A DNA stretch of 40,788 nt, from positions 1 to 40,788 of the forward strand of contig JAJRYV010000047.1 of the NCBI GenBank assembly GCA_024275575.1, written 5' to 3'. The translations under genes were made by a program, and so were the position numbers. The notes under the pieces were generated by a model, which made no database searches, was not told the origin of the DNA, and saw only the letters and a program-made list of their open reading frames with translations. Positions 16,152-25,729 of this stretch are shown here, in pieces. Origin of the DNA: a bacterium (GTDB lineage Bacteria; Zhuqueibacterota; Zhuqueibacteria; Zhuqueibacterales; Geothermadaptataceae). Numbering within the stretch: position 1 is the stretch's first letter; each line of letters begins with the position of its first letter.

Positions 16152-17075
16152 GTGGCCGGAATTTATCATAAATTAAAGACGGGTTTGACGAAAACCCGCT
16201 CCAATCTCGTCGACGGTATCTCCCGCGCGATGAGCGGGAAAAAACACCTCGATGATAGCATTTTTGATACCATCGAAGAGAAGCTCATCGAGTCAGACCT
16301 CGGTGTTGATACGACATTTGAAATGATGGAGGTTTTGCGCCGGCGTCTGAAAAAAAGCGAAAAACAGGATTTTGAAGCCATATTGTCAATACTTAAAGAA
16401 GAGCTGATCGGGCGCTTGTCGCGCGAATTGTCGGTGCAAGCAAATAATGGAACAGTTTCCACAAAGCCATGGATAATTCTCGTCACGGGGGTAAACGGCG
16501 TTGGCAAAACGACCTCGATCGGCAAAATTGCCCGAATGTACACGCAGGCGGGTAAAAAAGTAATCATCGGTGCGGCGGATACTTTCCGCGCTGCTGCTTC
16601 GCAACAGTTGGAAATCTGGGCTGAGCGTGCCGGCGCTGAAATCGTACGCAATCAGCATGGCGCCGACGCGGCCTCCATCGCTTTTGATACCGTCGTCGCT
16701 GCGGAAAATCGCGATGCTGATGTGGCGATCATCGATACCGCCGGGCGTTTACACAACCGCAGTAATTTGATGGAGGAGCTCCGTAAAATTCATCGCGTCA
16801 TCGGCAAGAAAATTGAAAACGCCCCGCACGAATCCCTGCTTGTACTGGATGCAACGATAGGTCAAAACGGGTTGCAACAGGCCGAGCAATTTCATCAGGT
16901 TGTGGGCCTGACCGGTATCATATTGACCAAGCTGGATGGTACGGCAAAAGGCGGTATCGTACTGCCGATTCAGGAACAACTGAATCTGCCGGTAAAATAT
17001 GTGGGCGTCGGTGAGCAATTGGATGATTTGCAGCCCTTCGAAGCGGCGGCTTATGTTGAGGCGTTGCTCGCATGA
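16152..17075 (+). CDS. ftsY: Signal recognition particle receptor FtsY
   Basis: The 307-aa GTPase is the membrane docking receptor for the SRP-ribosome complex. It has only the NG domain and no long acidic A domain. Motifs are GVNGVGKTTS (residues 113-122, G1), ADTFRAAASQQLE, DTAGRLHNRSNLMEEL (G3), TKLDGTAKGG (G4/G5) and the closing VGVGEQLDDLQPF. It starts with GTG at 16152, eleven bases after AGGAAGGA; an ATG at 16141 opens only a 12-codon out-of-frame ORF. The last four bases (ATGA) overlap the start of rimO. Confidence 0.96.
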   Translation: MAGIYHKLKTGLTKTRSNLVDGISRAMSGKKHLDDSIFDTIEEKLIESDLGVDTTFEMMEVLRRRLKKSEKQDFEAILSILKEELIGRLSRELSVQANNGTVSTKPWIILVTGVNGVGKTTSIGKIARMYTQAGKKVIIGAADTFRAAASQQLEIWAERAGAEIVRNQHGADAASIAFDTVVAAENRDADVAIIDTAGRLHNRSNLMEELRKIHRVIGKKIENAPHESLLVLDATIGQNGLQQAEQFHQVVGLTGIILTKLDGTAKGGIVLPIQEQLNLPVKYVGVGEQLDDLQPFEAAAYVEALLA

Positions 17076-18421
17076 AAATCCGCCTGATCACCCTGGGATG
17101 CCCTAAAAACCTCGTCGATTCCGAATTCATCGCCGGCGGGCTGCAAAAAAACGGCGTCGAATTCACTGATCATATCGATGATGCGGATGCGATTATCATC
17201 AACACCTGTGGTTTTATCGAATCAGCAAAAGAAGAGTCTATCGAGACGATATTGCAGGCTGTTGCCTTGAAAAATGAAGGCAAATGCCGCCAGGTGCTGG
17301 TCACCGGCTGCCTTTCCGAGCGCTACGGCTCCGAGCTGAAAAAAGAGATTCCGGAAATCGATGGCCTTTACGGCAACCGAGATTTGTCAAAAATATTGCG
17401 GGAAATGGCACGACAGCTTCATTTACGCACAGAATTGCTTGGTGAACGCCAGTTGCTGACGCCACGTCATTTTGCCTATTTAAAAATTTCTGAAGGCTGT
17501 GAGCATCCCTGTACATTTTGTGCCATTCCGGCGATTCGCGGCGCGCACAAAAGCAGGAAAATCGAAACGTTGGTGCAGGAAGCGGAACATCTCGCGCGCC
17601 GGGATGTGAAAGAACTGGTGCTCATCGCGCAGGATTCAACGCTCTATGGCGCTGATATTTATGGCGAAAAACGATTGCCGCATCTGCTCAAAGCACTCAA
17701 CGCGGTAGAAGGCATCGAATGGATTCGTCTGATGTACGCTTATCCCTATCATGTCACCGATTCACTGCTCGAGGCAATCGCCTCGCTGGATAAAGTTTGC
17801 TGCTATATCGACATGCCAGTGCAACACATCAACGACCGCATTCTCAAACGCATGGCGCGGCATGTGGACGGGAATTTTCAACGCGAACTCATCGAAAAAA
17901 TGCGTTCCCGGATTCCCGATCTGACATTGCGCACCTCTTTAATCGTTGGCTTCCCCGGTGAAAGCGAGGCGGAATTTCAACAGCTTTATGATTTTGTCGC
18001 CGAAGGGCATTTCGACCGCCTTGGAATTTTCACTTACTCGCATGAGGAAGGCACTCCGGCGACCCGCTTCGAAGATGATGTGCCTGATGCAATCAAACGC
18101 GAGCGACAAGACCTGCTCTATCAAATGCAGGCCGATGTTGCGGAGGAAAAGAACAGCCGTTTTAAAAACCGCAGTGTGAAAGTGCTCATCGATGAATTTG
18201 ATTCGATCGAAAATGTTTATTGCGGCCGCACTGCCGCCGACGCTCCGGAAATCGATAACGTCGTTAAAGTGACCGGTGAATGCCGGCCGGGGGAATTTTA
18301 TTCCGTGCACATCAGTGAGACGAGCGCATACGAAATGCATGCCGGTATCGATAGCGCCAACAGCGAGAAAAGCCGTTCGCCCGGTGGTCAAATTCACCTG
18401 CCCATTGCAAAAAAGAAATGA
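17072..18421 (+). CDS. rimO: Ribosomal protein S12 methylthiotransferase RimO
   Basis: The 449-aa radical-SAM enzyme adds a methylthio group to an aspartate of ribosomal protein S12. The N-terminal cluster cysteines are C10, C46 and C80; the radical-SAM CxxxCxxC is C143, C147 and C150 (ISEGCEHPCTFCAIP, typical of RimO rather than MiaB). A TRAM domain follows toward residue 430, then a short polar tail. Its start overlaps ftsY by four bases (ATGA), so the two are co-translated. Confidence 0.95.
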   Translation: MKIRLITLGCPKNLVDSEFIAGGLQKNGVEFTDHIDDADAIIINTCGFIESAKEESIETILQAVALKNEGKCRQVLVTGCLSERYGSELKKEIPEIDGLYGNRDLSKILREMARQLHLRTELLGERQLLTPRHFAYLKISEGCEHPCTFCAIPAIRGAHKSRKIETLVQEAEHLARRDVKELVLIAQDSTLYGADIYGEKRLPHLLKALNAVEGIEWIRLMYAYPYHVTDSLLEAIASLDKVCCYIDMPVQHINDRILKRMARHVDGNFQRELIEKMRSRIPDLTLRTSLIVGFPGESEAEFQQLYDFVAEGHFDRLGIFTYSHEEGTPATRFEDDVPDAIKRERQDLLYQMQADVAEEKNSRFKNRSVKVLIDEFDSIENVYCGRTAADAPEIDNVVKVTGECRPGEFYSVHISETSAYEMHAGIDSANSEKSRSPGGQIHLPIAKKK

Positions 18422-18428
18422 GGGTGTC

Positions 18429-19742
18429 ATGTTAAAAAAAACAAAATTTGTCGTTTTGTTGCTGCTCGTTTATTTTGTCGGTGGAAAATTACTTTATGCC
18501 CAGGTCGAGTTTGATCAAAAATCGATAACTTATCTGCCGTCATTTTATATCGATATCATCAGCTCGCGAGCCGAAAACGGCAATAACAAATTTACGCTTT
18601 ATTCAAAAATCCCGTTCGATGAAATTCAGTTTTTAAAATCGCAGCATGGTGGATTCAAGGCCACTTACGAAATGAGTATCACGATTTTTGATGATCACGA
18701 CTATCAGGTTGACGGCAAAATTTTTGAGCGGACGGTGACGGTCTCTGAATATGAGCAGACCAATGCTACTGATCTTTACGATGTTGTCCAGCGATCGTTT
18801 ATCATCAAACCCGGAAAGTATAAAGTCTTTGTGCAATTGGAAGACCTGGACAGCCACAAAATAGGGGTTTTTGAAGAAAAAATCGAGTTGCCGGATTATT
18901 CGAAAAAGCCACTGAGCATCAGTTCGATCCTGTTTTCAGAAAAAGTCCGGGTTGATTCTTCCGGCAACCTCATCCCGTTACCCCTGGTTGGCGTGCCGCG
19001 GATTGAAACCGGGAATTTATACGGTTTTTTCACCATCTATTCAAAAAACAATAAAGATTTTGAAGTTGAAGTCGTCGTGCGCAATATGCGCAATAAAAAA
19101 TTGTACAAAGATAAGCGGAAACTTGCATATCTGGGAGAAGAAACCGCTGTCGCAATTGCCATCCCCGATGCAAAATTATCACTGGGCACCTATAATTTTC
19201 AGATAAAAGTGAAGCAGGGCCGTGAACACGCTTCCTTGCACGAACAGTTTAAAATATACTGGCAGGGTTTGCCGCTTACCGGCATCGATCTCAAATCGGC
19301 TATCGAGCAAATGGATTTGATTGCCAGTCACAAAGATTTAAAAAAAATCTCAAAAGCGCCGCCGGCGTATCAGCGTGAGTTTTTCAAGCAATTCTGGAAG
19401 CAGTACGACCCGACTGCCGGAACGGATAAAAATGAATTGATGGATGAATATTACCGCCGTATTCAATATGCCAATGATAATTTCCGCGGCTTGCGCGAGG
19501 GTTGGAAAACAGACATGGGTACGGTGTATATCCTGCTCGGCGCCCCCGAAGAGGTGTTGCGGGAAATGTCGCCGCAATACATGACGTCGTTTTTTTCTAC
19601 GCGTCCGGTGAAAGCGCTGCAAATCTGGAAATATCACTCCCTCAACCGTTATTTTATCTTTGTCGATGAGAATGGTTTTGGCGACTACCGTCTCGATAAC
19701 CCGGCTGTTTTAAGTGAGTTTCGCAATACTTTTCGCTATTGA
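18429..19742 (+). CDS. GWxTD domain-containing secreted protein
   Basis: The 437-aa protein has a signal peptide (residues about 5-26, ending at YAQ). A long beta-rich region follows, about residues 30-300, with Ig-like text (ETGNLYGFFTIYSKNNKDFEVEV). The C-terminal domain carries LREGWKTDMGTVYILLGAPEEVLR, the defining GWxTD motif. This family is typical of Bacteroidota, Acidobacteriota and relatives, and its function is not known. The ATG 18429 follows GAGGGTG, which overlaps the rimO stop, so translation is coupled to ftsY-rimO. Probably periplasmic or outer-surface. Confidence 0.85.
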   Translation: MLKKTKFVVLLLLVYFVGGKLLYAQVEFDQKSITYLPSFYIDIISSRAENGNNKFTLYSKIPFDEIQFLKSQHGGFKATYEMSITIFDDHDYQVDGKIFERTVTVSEYEQTNATDLYDVVQRSFIIKPGKYKVFVQLEDLDSHKIGVFEEKIELPDYSKKPLSISSILFSEKVRVDSSGNLIPLPLVGVPRIETGNLYGFFTIYSKNNKDFEVEVVVRNMRNKKLYKDKRKLAYLGEETAVAIAIPDAKLSLGTYNFQIKVKQGREHASLHEQFKIYWQGLPLTGIDLKSAIEQMDLIASHKDLKKISKAPPAYQREFFKQFWKQYDPTAGTDKNELMDEYYRRIQYANDNFRGLREGWKTDMGTVYILLGAPEEVLREMSPQYMTSFFSTRPVKALQIWKYHSLNRYFIFVDENGFGDYRLDNPAVLSEFRNTFRY

Positions 19743-19760
19743 GTCTGCTATCCTTTATTA

Positions 19761-19792
19761 TTCTCGCAGAGCCGCAGTAGTGCAGAGAGAAA
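19761..19792 (+). repeat. Degenerate CGCAGAG-type intergenic element
   Basis: The stretch contains CGCAGAG, CCGCAG and TGCAGAGAGAA in short order, a pattern seen in dispersed elements of many environmental genomes. TTCTC (19761-19765) can also pair with GAGAA (19787-19791). Single copy in this window. Confidence 0.3.
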
Positions 19793-19881
19793 TAGTATAA
19801 AATATTTTAAAACAAAACGCTATGACTCGGTGAGATTTTTTTTATTCAAGTTTCACAGCGTATTTTTTGAGCTTACTTTAA

Positions 19882-20823
19882 ATGCACAATATCATAAAAC
19901 CACCACGCCTTAAACGCAACGCAACGATCGGTGTCATTTCACCCGCCAGCCCGGTGAAAGATGAACGGCTGCAACGGGGGATTGGTTATTTTGAAAGCCT
20001 GGGATATCGCATCGAGCTTGGCGAGCATGTGATGCGGTCTTCGACCTACCTCGCCGGTGCGGATGAGGAACGCCTTGCCGATTTGCATGCCATGTTCCGG
20101 CGGCCTGATATCGATGCCATTATGTGTGCGCGCGGCGGCTACGGCACACCGCGATTTCTCGATAAAATCGATTACCACTTGATCCGTAAAAATCCCAAAA
20201 TTTTTATCGGCTACAGCGATTTGACTGCCCTGCAACTGGCTCTTTTTCATAAAACCGGACTTGTGACTTTCTCCGGTCCGATGCTGGCCGTAGAATTTGC
20301 CGCTTAAGAAATCGATCCCGATACTGAAACCGCCTTTTGGCAAATGCTCGGCGAGGCACAGGCTTTTGGTGAAATGCGCCCCTTAAAGGGTAAAAAATAC
20401 CCCGTACTCTGTGCCGGAGAAAATAGCGGTTGCCTGCTCGGCGGCTGCCTCGCACTCATCAATAGCAGCCTGGGGACGGATTTTTTGCCGGATTTTTCCG
20501 GCTCGATTTTGCTCATCGAAGATATCGATGAAGCACCGATGCGTATCGATCGCTGTTTGGCACAGTTGCGAAACGCCGGTATTTTAACGCAGGTCAATGG
20601 TGTTATCTGCGGCCGATTCGCTGATTCTGAAAATGAGGAGGAGCGTGCCGGGCGCTGGCTGCAACAGACACTTGAGGATTATTTCAGCGAATTCGGCAAA
20701 CCGGTTTTGAATAAATTCGACTATGGCCACATCGGCCGGAAATATACCATGCCCATCGGCGTCAATGTTCGAGTTACTTCCAGCCCCGCAAAAGTCGAAA
20801 TTCTGGAAGCGGCGGTGCGTTGA
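19882..20823 (+). pseudogene. Peptidase S66 LD-carboxypeptidase, interrupted by an in-frame stop
   Basis: The reading frame is continuous in one phase from 19882 to 20823 except for a TAA at 20305-20307 (codon 142). Both halves match S66 murein LD-carboxypeptidases, which trim the terminal D-Ala of tetrapeptide stems. The catalytic triad survives: S112 in IGYSDLTAL, E213 in LLIEDIDEAP and H283 in DYGHIGRKYTMPIG, with positions near the known S115, E217 and H285. The 5' half ends at VEFAA and the 3' half resumes at EIDPDTE with no frameshift, so one base change from GAA, CAA or AAA explains it. Possible alternatives are sequencing error, recoding or reinitiation at ATG 20344. The stop separates Ser from Glu/His, so neither fragment alone should be active. 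Confidence 0.85.
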
Positions 20824-20826
20824 AAA

Positions 20827-21456
20827 ATGATTTCTGCAGATTATAAAATCGCTGTATTGATTTCCGGAGGCGGTTCCAATTTTAAAGCGATTCATCAGGC
20901 GATTAAGCAGGGAAAAATCAGCGGTCGCATCGCCTGTGTTATCAGCAGTAGCACACAAGCCGGCGGTGTGCAATATGCCCGGGAAAACGACTTGTCTCAT
21001 TTCGTTCCTGAAACGGAAACCTTAAAAGATGAGCGGGCATTTGCAACCTTTTTGCAGGAGAAATTAACCGTTGAAAAGGTTGCTCTTGTGGTTCTCGCCG
21101 GATTTCTGAAAAAAATTCCGGCAGCATTCATCGAATCATTTCCCGGTCATATTATCAATGTTCATCCGGCATTATTGCCGGCGTTCGGTGGCAAAGGCAT
21201 GTATGGCCGCCGTGTACATCAGGCGGTGATTGACTACGGCTGCAAAATCTCCGGTGCGACAGTGCATCTCGTCGGCAGTGAATATGACTCCGGCCCACCG
21301 ATCATGCAGAAAAGCGTGCCCGTTTTGACCGGTGATACGCCGGAAAGCCTGGCCGCCCGTGTTTTAAAGACCGAACATGAGATATTGCCGAAGGTCGTCG
21401 CCTGCTTTGCCAATAATCAAATTGAAATTACGGGGCGAAAGATAAAGATAACTTGA
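20827..21456 (+). CDS. purN: Phosphoribosylglycinamide formyltransferase
   Basis: The 209-aa enzyme transfers the formyl group of 10-formyltetrahydrofolate to GAR. It has the N-terminal ISGGGSNF phosphate loop, the catalytic segment INVHPALLPAFGGKGMYG (the N, H and surrounding loop) and SEYDSGPP carrying the catalytic aspartate. Length is normal. ATG 20827 lies three bases after the stop of the LD-carboxypeptidase gene, so it is probably on the same transcript. With purH downstream, this is a purine pair separate from purF. Confidence 0.95.
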   Translation: MISADYKIAVLISGGGSNFKAIHQAIKQGKISGRIACVISSSTQAGGVQYARENDLSHFVPETETLKDERAFATFLQEKLTVEKVALVVLAGFLKKIPAAFIESFPGHIINVHPALLPAFGGKGMYGRRVHQAVIDYGCKISGATVHLVGSEYDSGPPIMQKSVPVLTGDTPESLAARVLKTEHEILPKVVACFANNQIEITGRKIKIT

Positions 21457-21518
21457 TTCAAATCATCCAAACAGCTCCTTGCATCATTGCAAAATAAATT
21501 AATTGAAAAAATGAAAAC

Positions 21519-23093
21519 GTGAGTTATAGTATGAAACCAGCCCGAAACGCTTTAATCAGCGTCACCGACAAAACAGGAATCGTCGATTTTGCCGCTGCCC
21601 TGGTGGAGCAAAATATCCGCATTTTCTCAACCGGCGGTACGGCCAAAACATTGCTCGGTGCCGGTCTGCCGGTCACCAATATCGCTGATCTGACAGAATT
21701 TCCGGAAATTATGGACGGCCGGGTAAAAACGTTACATCCGAAAGTATTCGGTGGTATTCTTGCACGCCGCGAAAAAGATGAACATCTGCGTGAGGTAGAA
21801 TCTCACGAAATACCGTTGTTCGATTTCGTCATCATCAATTTGTACCGCTTCGCAGAAACTGTCGGCGAAGCAGGAGTATCTCGTGCTAAAGCACTGGAAA
21901 ATATCGATATCGGCGGTGTTACTCTGATTCGTGCTGCGGCGAAAAATCATAAAGATGTTGCCATAATTACCGTTCCCGATCAATATGAGCATGTGCTTGC
22001 CGAGTTAAAAAATAATGCGTTTGAATTAACAGCGACGACGAAAGAAAAACTCGCTGTGGCCGCGTTTGCCACAAGCGCGAATTATGATGCACAGATTTAC
22101 AAATATTTGTCCGAAACCTTAAATGGAACACAGGATTTCGCAGAACTCTATCTTCAACCGTATAAGAAAAAGGATGTGCTGCGTTACGGCGAAAATCCGC
22201 ATCAGAAAGCAGCGGTTTATGAAAATACCGGCGGTTGCTTTGGCGGAGTTCTAAGAGCACGGCAATTGCAGGGAAAAGCGCTTTCGTATAACAATTACAT
22301 GGATGGCGATGCAGCTTGGCTTATCGTGCGTTCTTTCGAAAAACCTGCTGCCGCGATCATTAAACATGCAAATCCCTGTGGGGTTGCAACCGCGGCCTCT
22401 CCGGCAGCGGCTTATCGCCGGGCGCTGGCAACGGATAGTATTTCGGCCTTTGGCGGCATCGTGAGTTTGAATCGCGATGTTGATGCAGTGACGGCAGTCG
22501 AAATTAGCAAAATATTTACGGAAGTCGTCATCGCACCCGGTTTTTCGCAAGAGGCGCGAAATATTTTGGCGGGCAGGAAGAATCTGCGTTTGCTGGAATT
22601 GCATGATTTTTATCATCTGCACGAAAAAGATGTTGAAATGCGCTGCATAACTGGCGGTATTCTCATTCAGGATAAAGATTTACCGGCCGATGAAACAGCC
22701 GGATTTGAAGTTGTGACGAAGCGGCAGCCGGATGAAAAAGAGTGGGCAAATTTACTTTTCGGCTGGAAAATCGTCCGTTGGGTAAAATCGAACGCGGTGA
22801 TTTATGTCAAAGATGAGCAGACTTTCGGCATCGGCGCCGGGCAGATGTCGCGGGTTGATTCGTCACGACTGGCGGTGGAAAAAGCTAAAATCGCCGGTTT
22901 GGCACTCACAGGCAGTACGGTTGCCTCGGATGCATTTTTCCCCTTTGCTGACGGTGTGGAAGCTGCGGCCAAAGCCGGCGCTACCGCAGTCATCCAGCCA
23001 GGCGGTTCTATCCGCGATGCAGAGGTAATCGCTGCTGCGGATCAATTCGAAATGACGATGGTGTTCACGAAAAAGCGTCATTTCCGGCATTAA
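21519..23093 (+). CDS. purH: Bifunctional AICAR formyltransferase/IMP cyclohydrolase
   Basis: The 524-aa protein carries out the last two purine steps. The N-terminal IMP cyclohydrolase (MGS-like) domain has [17 protein letters not shown] and [20 protein letters not shown]. The C-terminal AICAR transformylase domain has [25 protein letters not shown] (catalytic K and H region), [19 protein letters not shown] and [13 protein letters not shown]. It starts with GTG at 21519 or ATG at 21531, neither with a good Shine-Dalgarno; homologues would fit 21531 at least as well. It is full length. Confidence 0.95.
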   Translation: MSYSMKPARNALISVTDKTGIVDFAAALVEQNIRIFSTGGTAKTLLGAGLPVTNIADLTEFPEIMDGRVKTLHPKVFGGILARREKDEHLREVESHEIPLFDFVIINLYRFAETVGEAGVSRAKALENIDIGGVTLIRAAAKNHKDVAIITVPDQYEHVLAELKNNAFELTATTKEKLAVAAFATSANYDAQIYKYLSETLNGTQDFAELYLQPYKKKDVLRYGENPHQKAAVYENTGGCFGGVLRARQLQGKALSYNNYMDGDAAWLIVRSFEKPAAAIIKHANPCGVATAASPAAAYRRALATDSISAFGGIVSLNRDVDAVTAVEISKIFTEVVIAPGFSQEARNILAGRKNLRLLELHDFYHLHEKDVEMRCITGGILIQDKDLPADETAGFEVVTKRQPDEKEWANLLFGWKIVRWVKSNAVIYVKDEQTFGIGAGQMSRVDSSRLAVEKAKIAGLALTGSTVASDAFFPFADGVEAAAKAGATAVIQPGGSIRDAEVIAAADQFEMTMVFTKKRHFRH

Positions 23094-23350
23094 CGGTTTG
23101 GTTGCTTATGACCGGGTTATCGTTCTCGGTTTTTTTTCACCGGGAATGCTGTGACCGGGTTAATGAAAACAAACGCTTGCGTGATGAAATCTTAAGCGAT
23201 TAAAAATAAAAATAATGAAAAAATATGTTTAAATTATATATTTATTTGATGTTTATGAAGTTTTATCTAAATTATCATCCTGCATGATGCTGGAGCATGC
23301 TGTAAATATCAATTTCAGAAGGTATAGAAACAGGAAAGTTGAGAGGAAGA
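23094..23350. promoter_or_regulatory. Gap before the rod operon, weak promoter and direct repeat
   Basis: TGACCGGGTTA occurs twice, at 23109-23119 and 23152-23162. The region 23200-23280 is very AT-rich. TTGATG at 23246-23251 with TAAATT at 23268-23273 (16-base spacing) is a possible weak promoter for mreB. GCATG/CATGC (23282-23286/23296-23300) form a short inverted repeat after it. Confidence 0.35.
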
Positions 23351-24382
23351 ATGGGATTTTCGCTGCAAAGTCTTATAACGAACGACATCGCCATTGATTT
23401 GGGCACCGCAAACACACTGGTTTATGTTCGCGGTCGGGGCATCATTATTCGTGAGCCCAGCATCGTCGCTGTTCGCAAACTGGATCAGGAGATCGTTGCC
23501 TATGGTAAAGAAGCCAAGGAGATGCAGGGGCGAACACCCGGGGAAATCACTACCGTACGGCCGCTGAAAGACGGGGTTATCGCTGACTTTGAACTGGCTG
23601 AAGCGATGATTCGACATTTTATCAAAAAAGTCGGCAATACCCATTTACGTCGCCCGCGGGTTGCCGTCTGTATTCCCTCCGGCATCACCGATGTTGAAAA
23701 GCGTGCTGTGCGAGATTCCTGCGAGCATGCCGGCGCCCGCGAAGTGCATTTGCTTGACGAACCGATGGCTGCCGCGATCGGTGTCGGTTTGCCGATCGAA
23801 GACCCGGTGGGCAGCATGGTCATCGACATCGGTGGCGGAACCACGGAAATTGCCGTCATTTCACTCTCGGGCATCGTCACCGATATTTCCATTCGCATCG
23901 GCGGTGACGAGATGAATGACGCGATCATCCAGCATTTTAAACGAAATTACAACCTGCTGGTGGGTGAAAATACTTCGGAGGATATCAAATGTACTTTGGG
24001 GTCTGCGGCGCCATATAACGAAGACGCGACGATGTCGGTTCGCGGACGTGATTTGGTTGCAGGTATTCCCAAGACGGTTGAGATTTCACAAAAAGAAGTG
24101 CAAGAGGCCTTGTCCGAAGCGGTCAATGCGATCGTTGACGCGACCAAATTATGTCTGGAACGCACGCCGCCGGAGCTCTCCTCGGATATCCTCGACCGCG
24201 GTATTGTTTTGTCGGGCGGCGGCGCCTTGCTTAAGGGTATCGATGAAAGATTACGGGAAGAAACCAGCCTGCCGATCGTCGTTGCAGAGGACCCGCTCAC
24301 CTGTGTCGTTCGTGGAACAGGCCGCGTGCTGGAAGATTTGCCCCACTATTCGAAAGTATTGAGTAAAGTGAGAAGATATTAA
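23351..24382 (+). CDS. mreB: Rod-shape-determining actin homologue MreB
   Basis: The 343-aa ATPase forms membrane-associated filaments that guide cell-wall elongation. Motifs are NDIAIDLGTANTLVYV (phosphate 1), VAVCIPSGITDVEKRAV, LLDEPMAAAIGVGLP, SMVIDIGGGTTEIAVISL (phosphate 2) and LSGGGALLKGIDE (adenosine). ATG 23351 follows GAGAGGAAGA. The in-frame TTG at 23339 is less likely. It leads the mreBCD-mrdA-rodA operon. Confidence 0.97.
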   Translation: MGFSLQSLITNDIAIDLGTANTLVYVRGRGIIIREPSIVAVRKLDQEIVAYGKEAKEMQGRTPGEITTVRPLKDGVIADFELAEAMIRHFIKKVGNTHLRRPRVAVCIPSGITDVEKRAVRDSCEHAGAREVHLLDEPMAAAIGVGLPIEDPVGSMVIDIGGGTTEIAVISLSGIVTDISIRIGGDEMNDAIIQHFKRNYNLLVGENTSEDIKCTLGSAAPYNEDATMSVRGRDLVAGIPKTVEISQKEVQEALSEAVNAIVDATKLCLERTPPELSSDILDRGIVLSGGGALLKGIDERLREETSLPIVVAEDPLTCVVRGTGRVLEDLPHYSKVLSKVRRY

Positions 24383-24415
24383 TACGGGATGATGAATTTG
24401 GTGAAAAATTAGGCG

Positions 24416-25243
24416 ATGCCGAAAGAACTCAAAGTTATTGATATCCAATATTTGTCGGTCACACGCAGCGAGTATTTTACATTTTTAATCTGTCTTGTTG
24501 TCTCCCTGTGTCTGATCTTTCTAAACGATAATCCGCAAATAAATAATGTGCGTGCGGCCGTTGTCGATAGTTGGGCGCACACATTACAAACCATTTCAAA
24601 ATACCGGTCGATGGCTGAAATGCGTGATGAATTGTCACGCTTGCGTCAGCGTACCAGTTATTTATTGCTGGAAAACAGCAATTTGCGCAATGCTGCGTTG
24701 GAAAATTATCGCCTGCGTGAAATGCTGAAATTCAAAGAATCGAGCGCTTACAAACTGATTGCCGCCAGCGTGATCGCCCGCGATCAGGATCAGCTGACAC
24801 GATCCGTAACCATCGACGCCGGCTCTGCGGACGGTGTGGCCAAAGGCGACCCGGTGATTCTTCCCGGGGGAATCGTTGGAAAAATCTTGCGCGCAGGGAA
24901 ATCGACCTCTATTGTTCAACTCATTTCAGACCACAGTTTTCGTGTTGCCTGTAAAATTCAGCGCAGCCGGGTCAACGGTATTTTTCAACATCGGGACAGC
25001 CGCACAAGCTTGTTGACGCAAGTGCCCAAAAACGCTGATGTGCGGGTCGGTGACGTCGTCGTCACCTCCGGTTACAGCCATGTTTTCCCGGCGGAAGTCT
25101 TGGTTGCCCGGGTTATCGCCACCAACTCAGACGCCCCCAGTTTATTTCAAATTATCGAGGTTGAACCCTTTGTCGATATCACCACCATCGAAGATGTTTT
25201 CATCGTAAAAAGGATGGAAATAAAATCTGCTGAAGAAAAATAA
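24416..25243 (+). CDS. mreC: Cell shape-determining protein MreC
   Basis: The 275-aa protein has a short cytoplasmic N-terminus, one transmembrane helix (about residues 19-36, YFTFLICLVVSLCLIFL), a helical/coiled-coil stretch to about residue 105, and a beta-rich periplasmic domain with DAGSADGVAKGDPV, GIVGKILRAG, SDHSFRVA and a late GDVVVTSGYSHVFPAEV. This is the usual MreC layout. It links the MreB filament to the periplasmic wall-synthesis enzymes. It starts 33 bases after mreB. Confidence 0.93.
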   Translation: MPKELKVIDIQYLSVTRSEYFTFLICLVVSLCLIFLNDNPQINNVRAAVVDSWAHTLQTISKYRSMAEMRDELSRLRQRTSYLLLENSNLRNAALENYRLREMLKFKESSAYKLIAASVIARDQDQLTRSVTIDAGSADGVAKGDPVILPGGIVGKILRAGKSTSIVQLISDHSFRVACKIQRSRVNGIFQHRDSRTSLLTQVPKNADVRVGDVVVTSGYSHVFPAEVLVARVIATNSDAPSLFQIIEVEPFVDITTIEDVFIVKRMEIKSAEEK

Positions 25244-25249
25244 TCGCGC

Positions 25250-25729
25250 ATGAAATACTTGTCTTATTCCTTGATTTTTATCGGTTTACTGATTGGGCAA
25301 ATCAGCCTGTTGTCCTTTTTCCCGGGCAACAGCCGCCCCGATATTCTATTGCTGGGTATCATCGTACTCGGCATGCGTGAAGGTGGCGTTCCCGCGATGA
25401 TTACAGCCTGTCTGGTGGGTTTTGTCAAAGATGCGTTTACGACTTCTTATATCGGTGCCAGCATGCTCGGACTCGTCGTCGCTGCGTTTATGGCTGGAAA
25501 TTATCGTCATATCCAGCTCAAACTTGGCACCCAGAGCAAACTGATTCTTTTCGCGCTCATCATCATCGTTTATGACTTTATCTATTACACGCTTTTTCAG
25601 ATCAAAGCCGAATTGCATATTTTTGATTTACTGATCAATTCTGTCTTGCCTGCAGCTTTTTATACCCTGCTCTTCGCGGGAATCGCTCATTTTCTTATTC
25701 CGCACGGGTTGCTGGGAACAAAAAAATGA
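25250..25729 (+). CDS. mreD: Rod shape-determining protein MreD
   Basis: The 159-aa protein consists of about five hydrophobic helices with RPDILLLGIIVLGMREG near the start and GFVKDAFTTSYIGASMLGLVVAAF in the middle, typical of MreD. It is an inner-membrane partner of MreC, RodA and PBP2. It begins six bases after mreC and overlaps mrdA by four bases (ATGA). Confidence 0.9.
   Translation: MKYLSYSLIFIGLLIGQISLLSFFPGNSRPDILLLGIIVLGMREGGVPAMITACLVGFVKDAFTTSYIGASMLGLVVAAFMAGNYRHIQLKLGTQSKLILFALIIIVYDFIYYTLFQIKAELHIFDLLINSVLPAAFYTLLFAGIAHFLIPHGLLGTKK

Noticed and set aside
23109-23162. Pair of TGACCGGGTTA repeats as a phage attachment site or CRISPR start
   Set aside because: There are only two copies, no integrase or cas genes, and no further spaced repeats.
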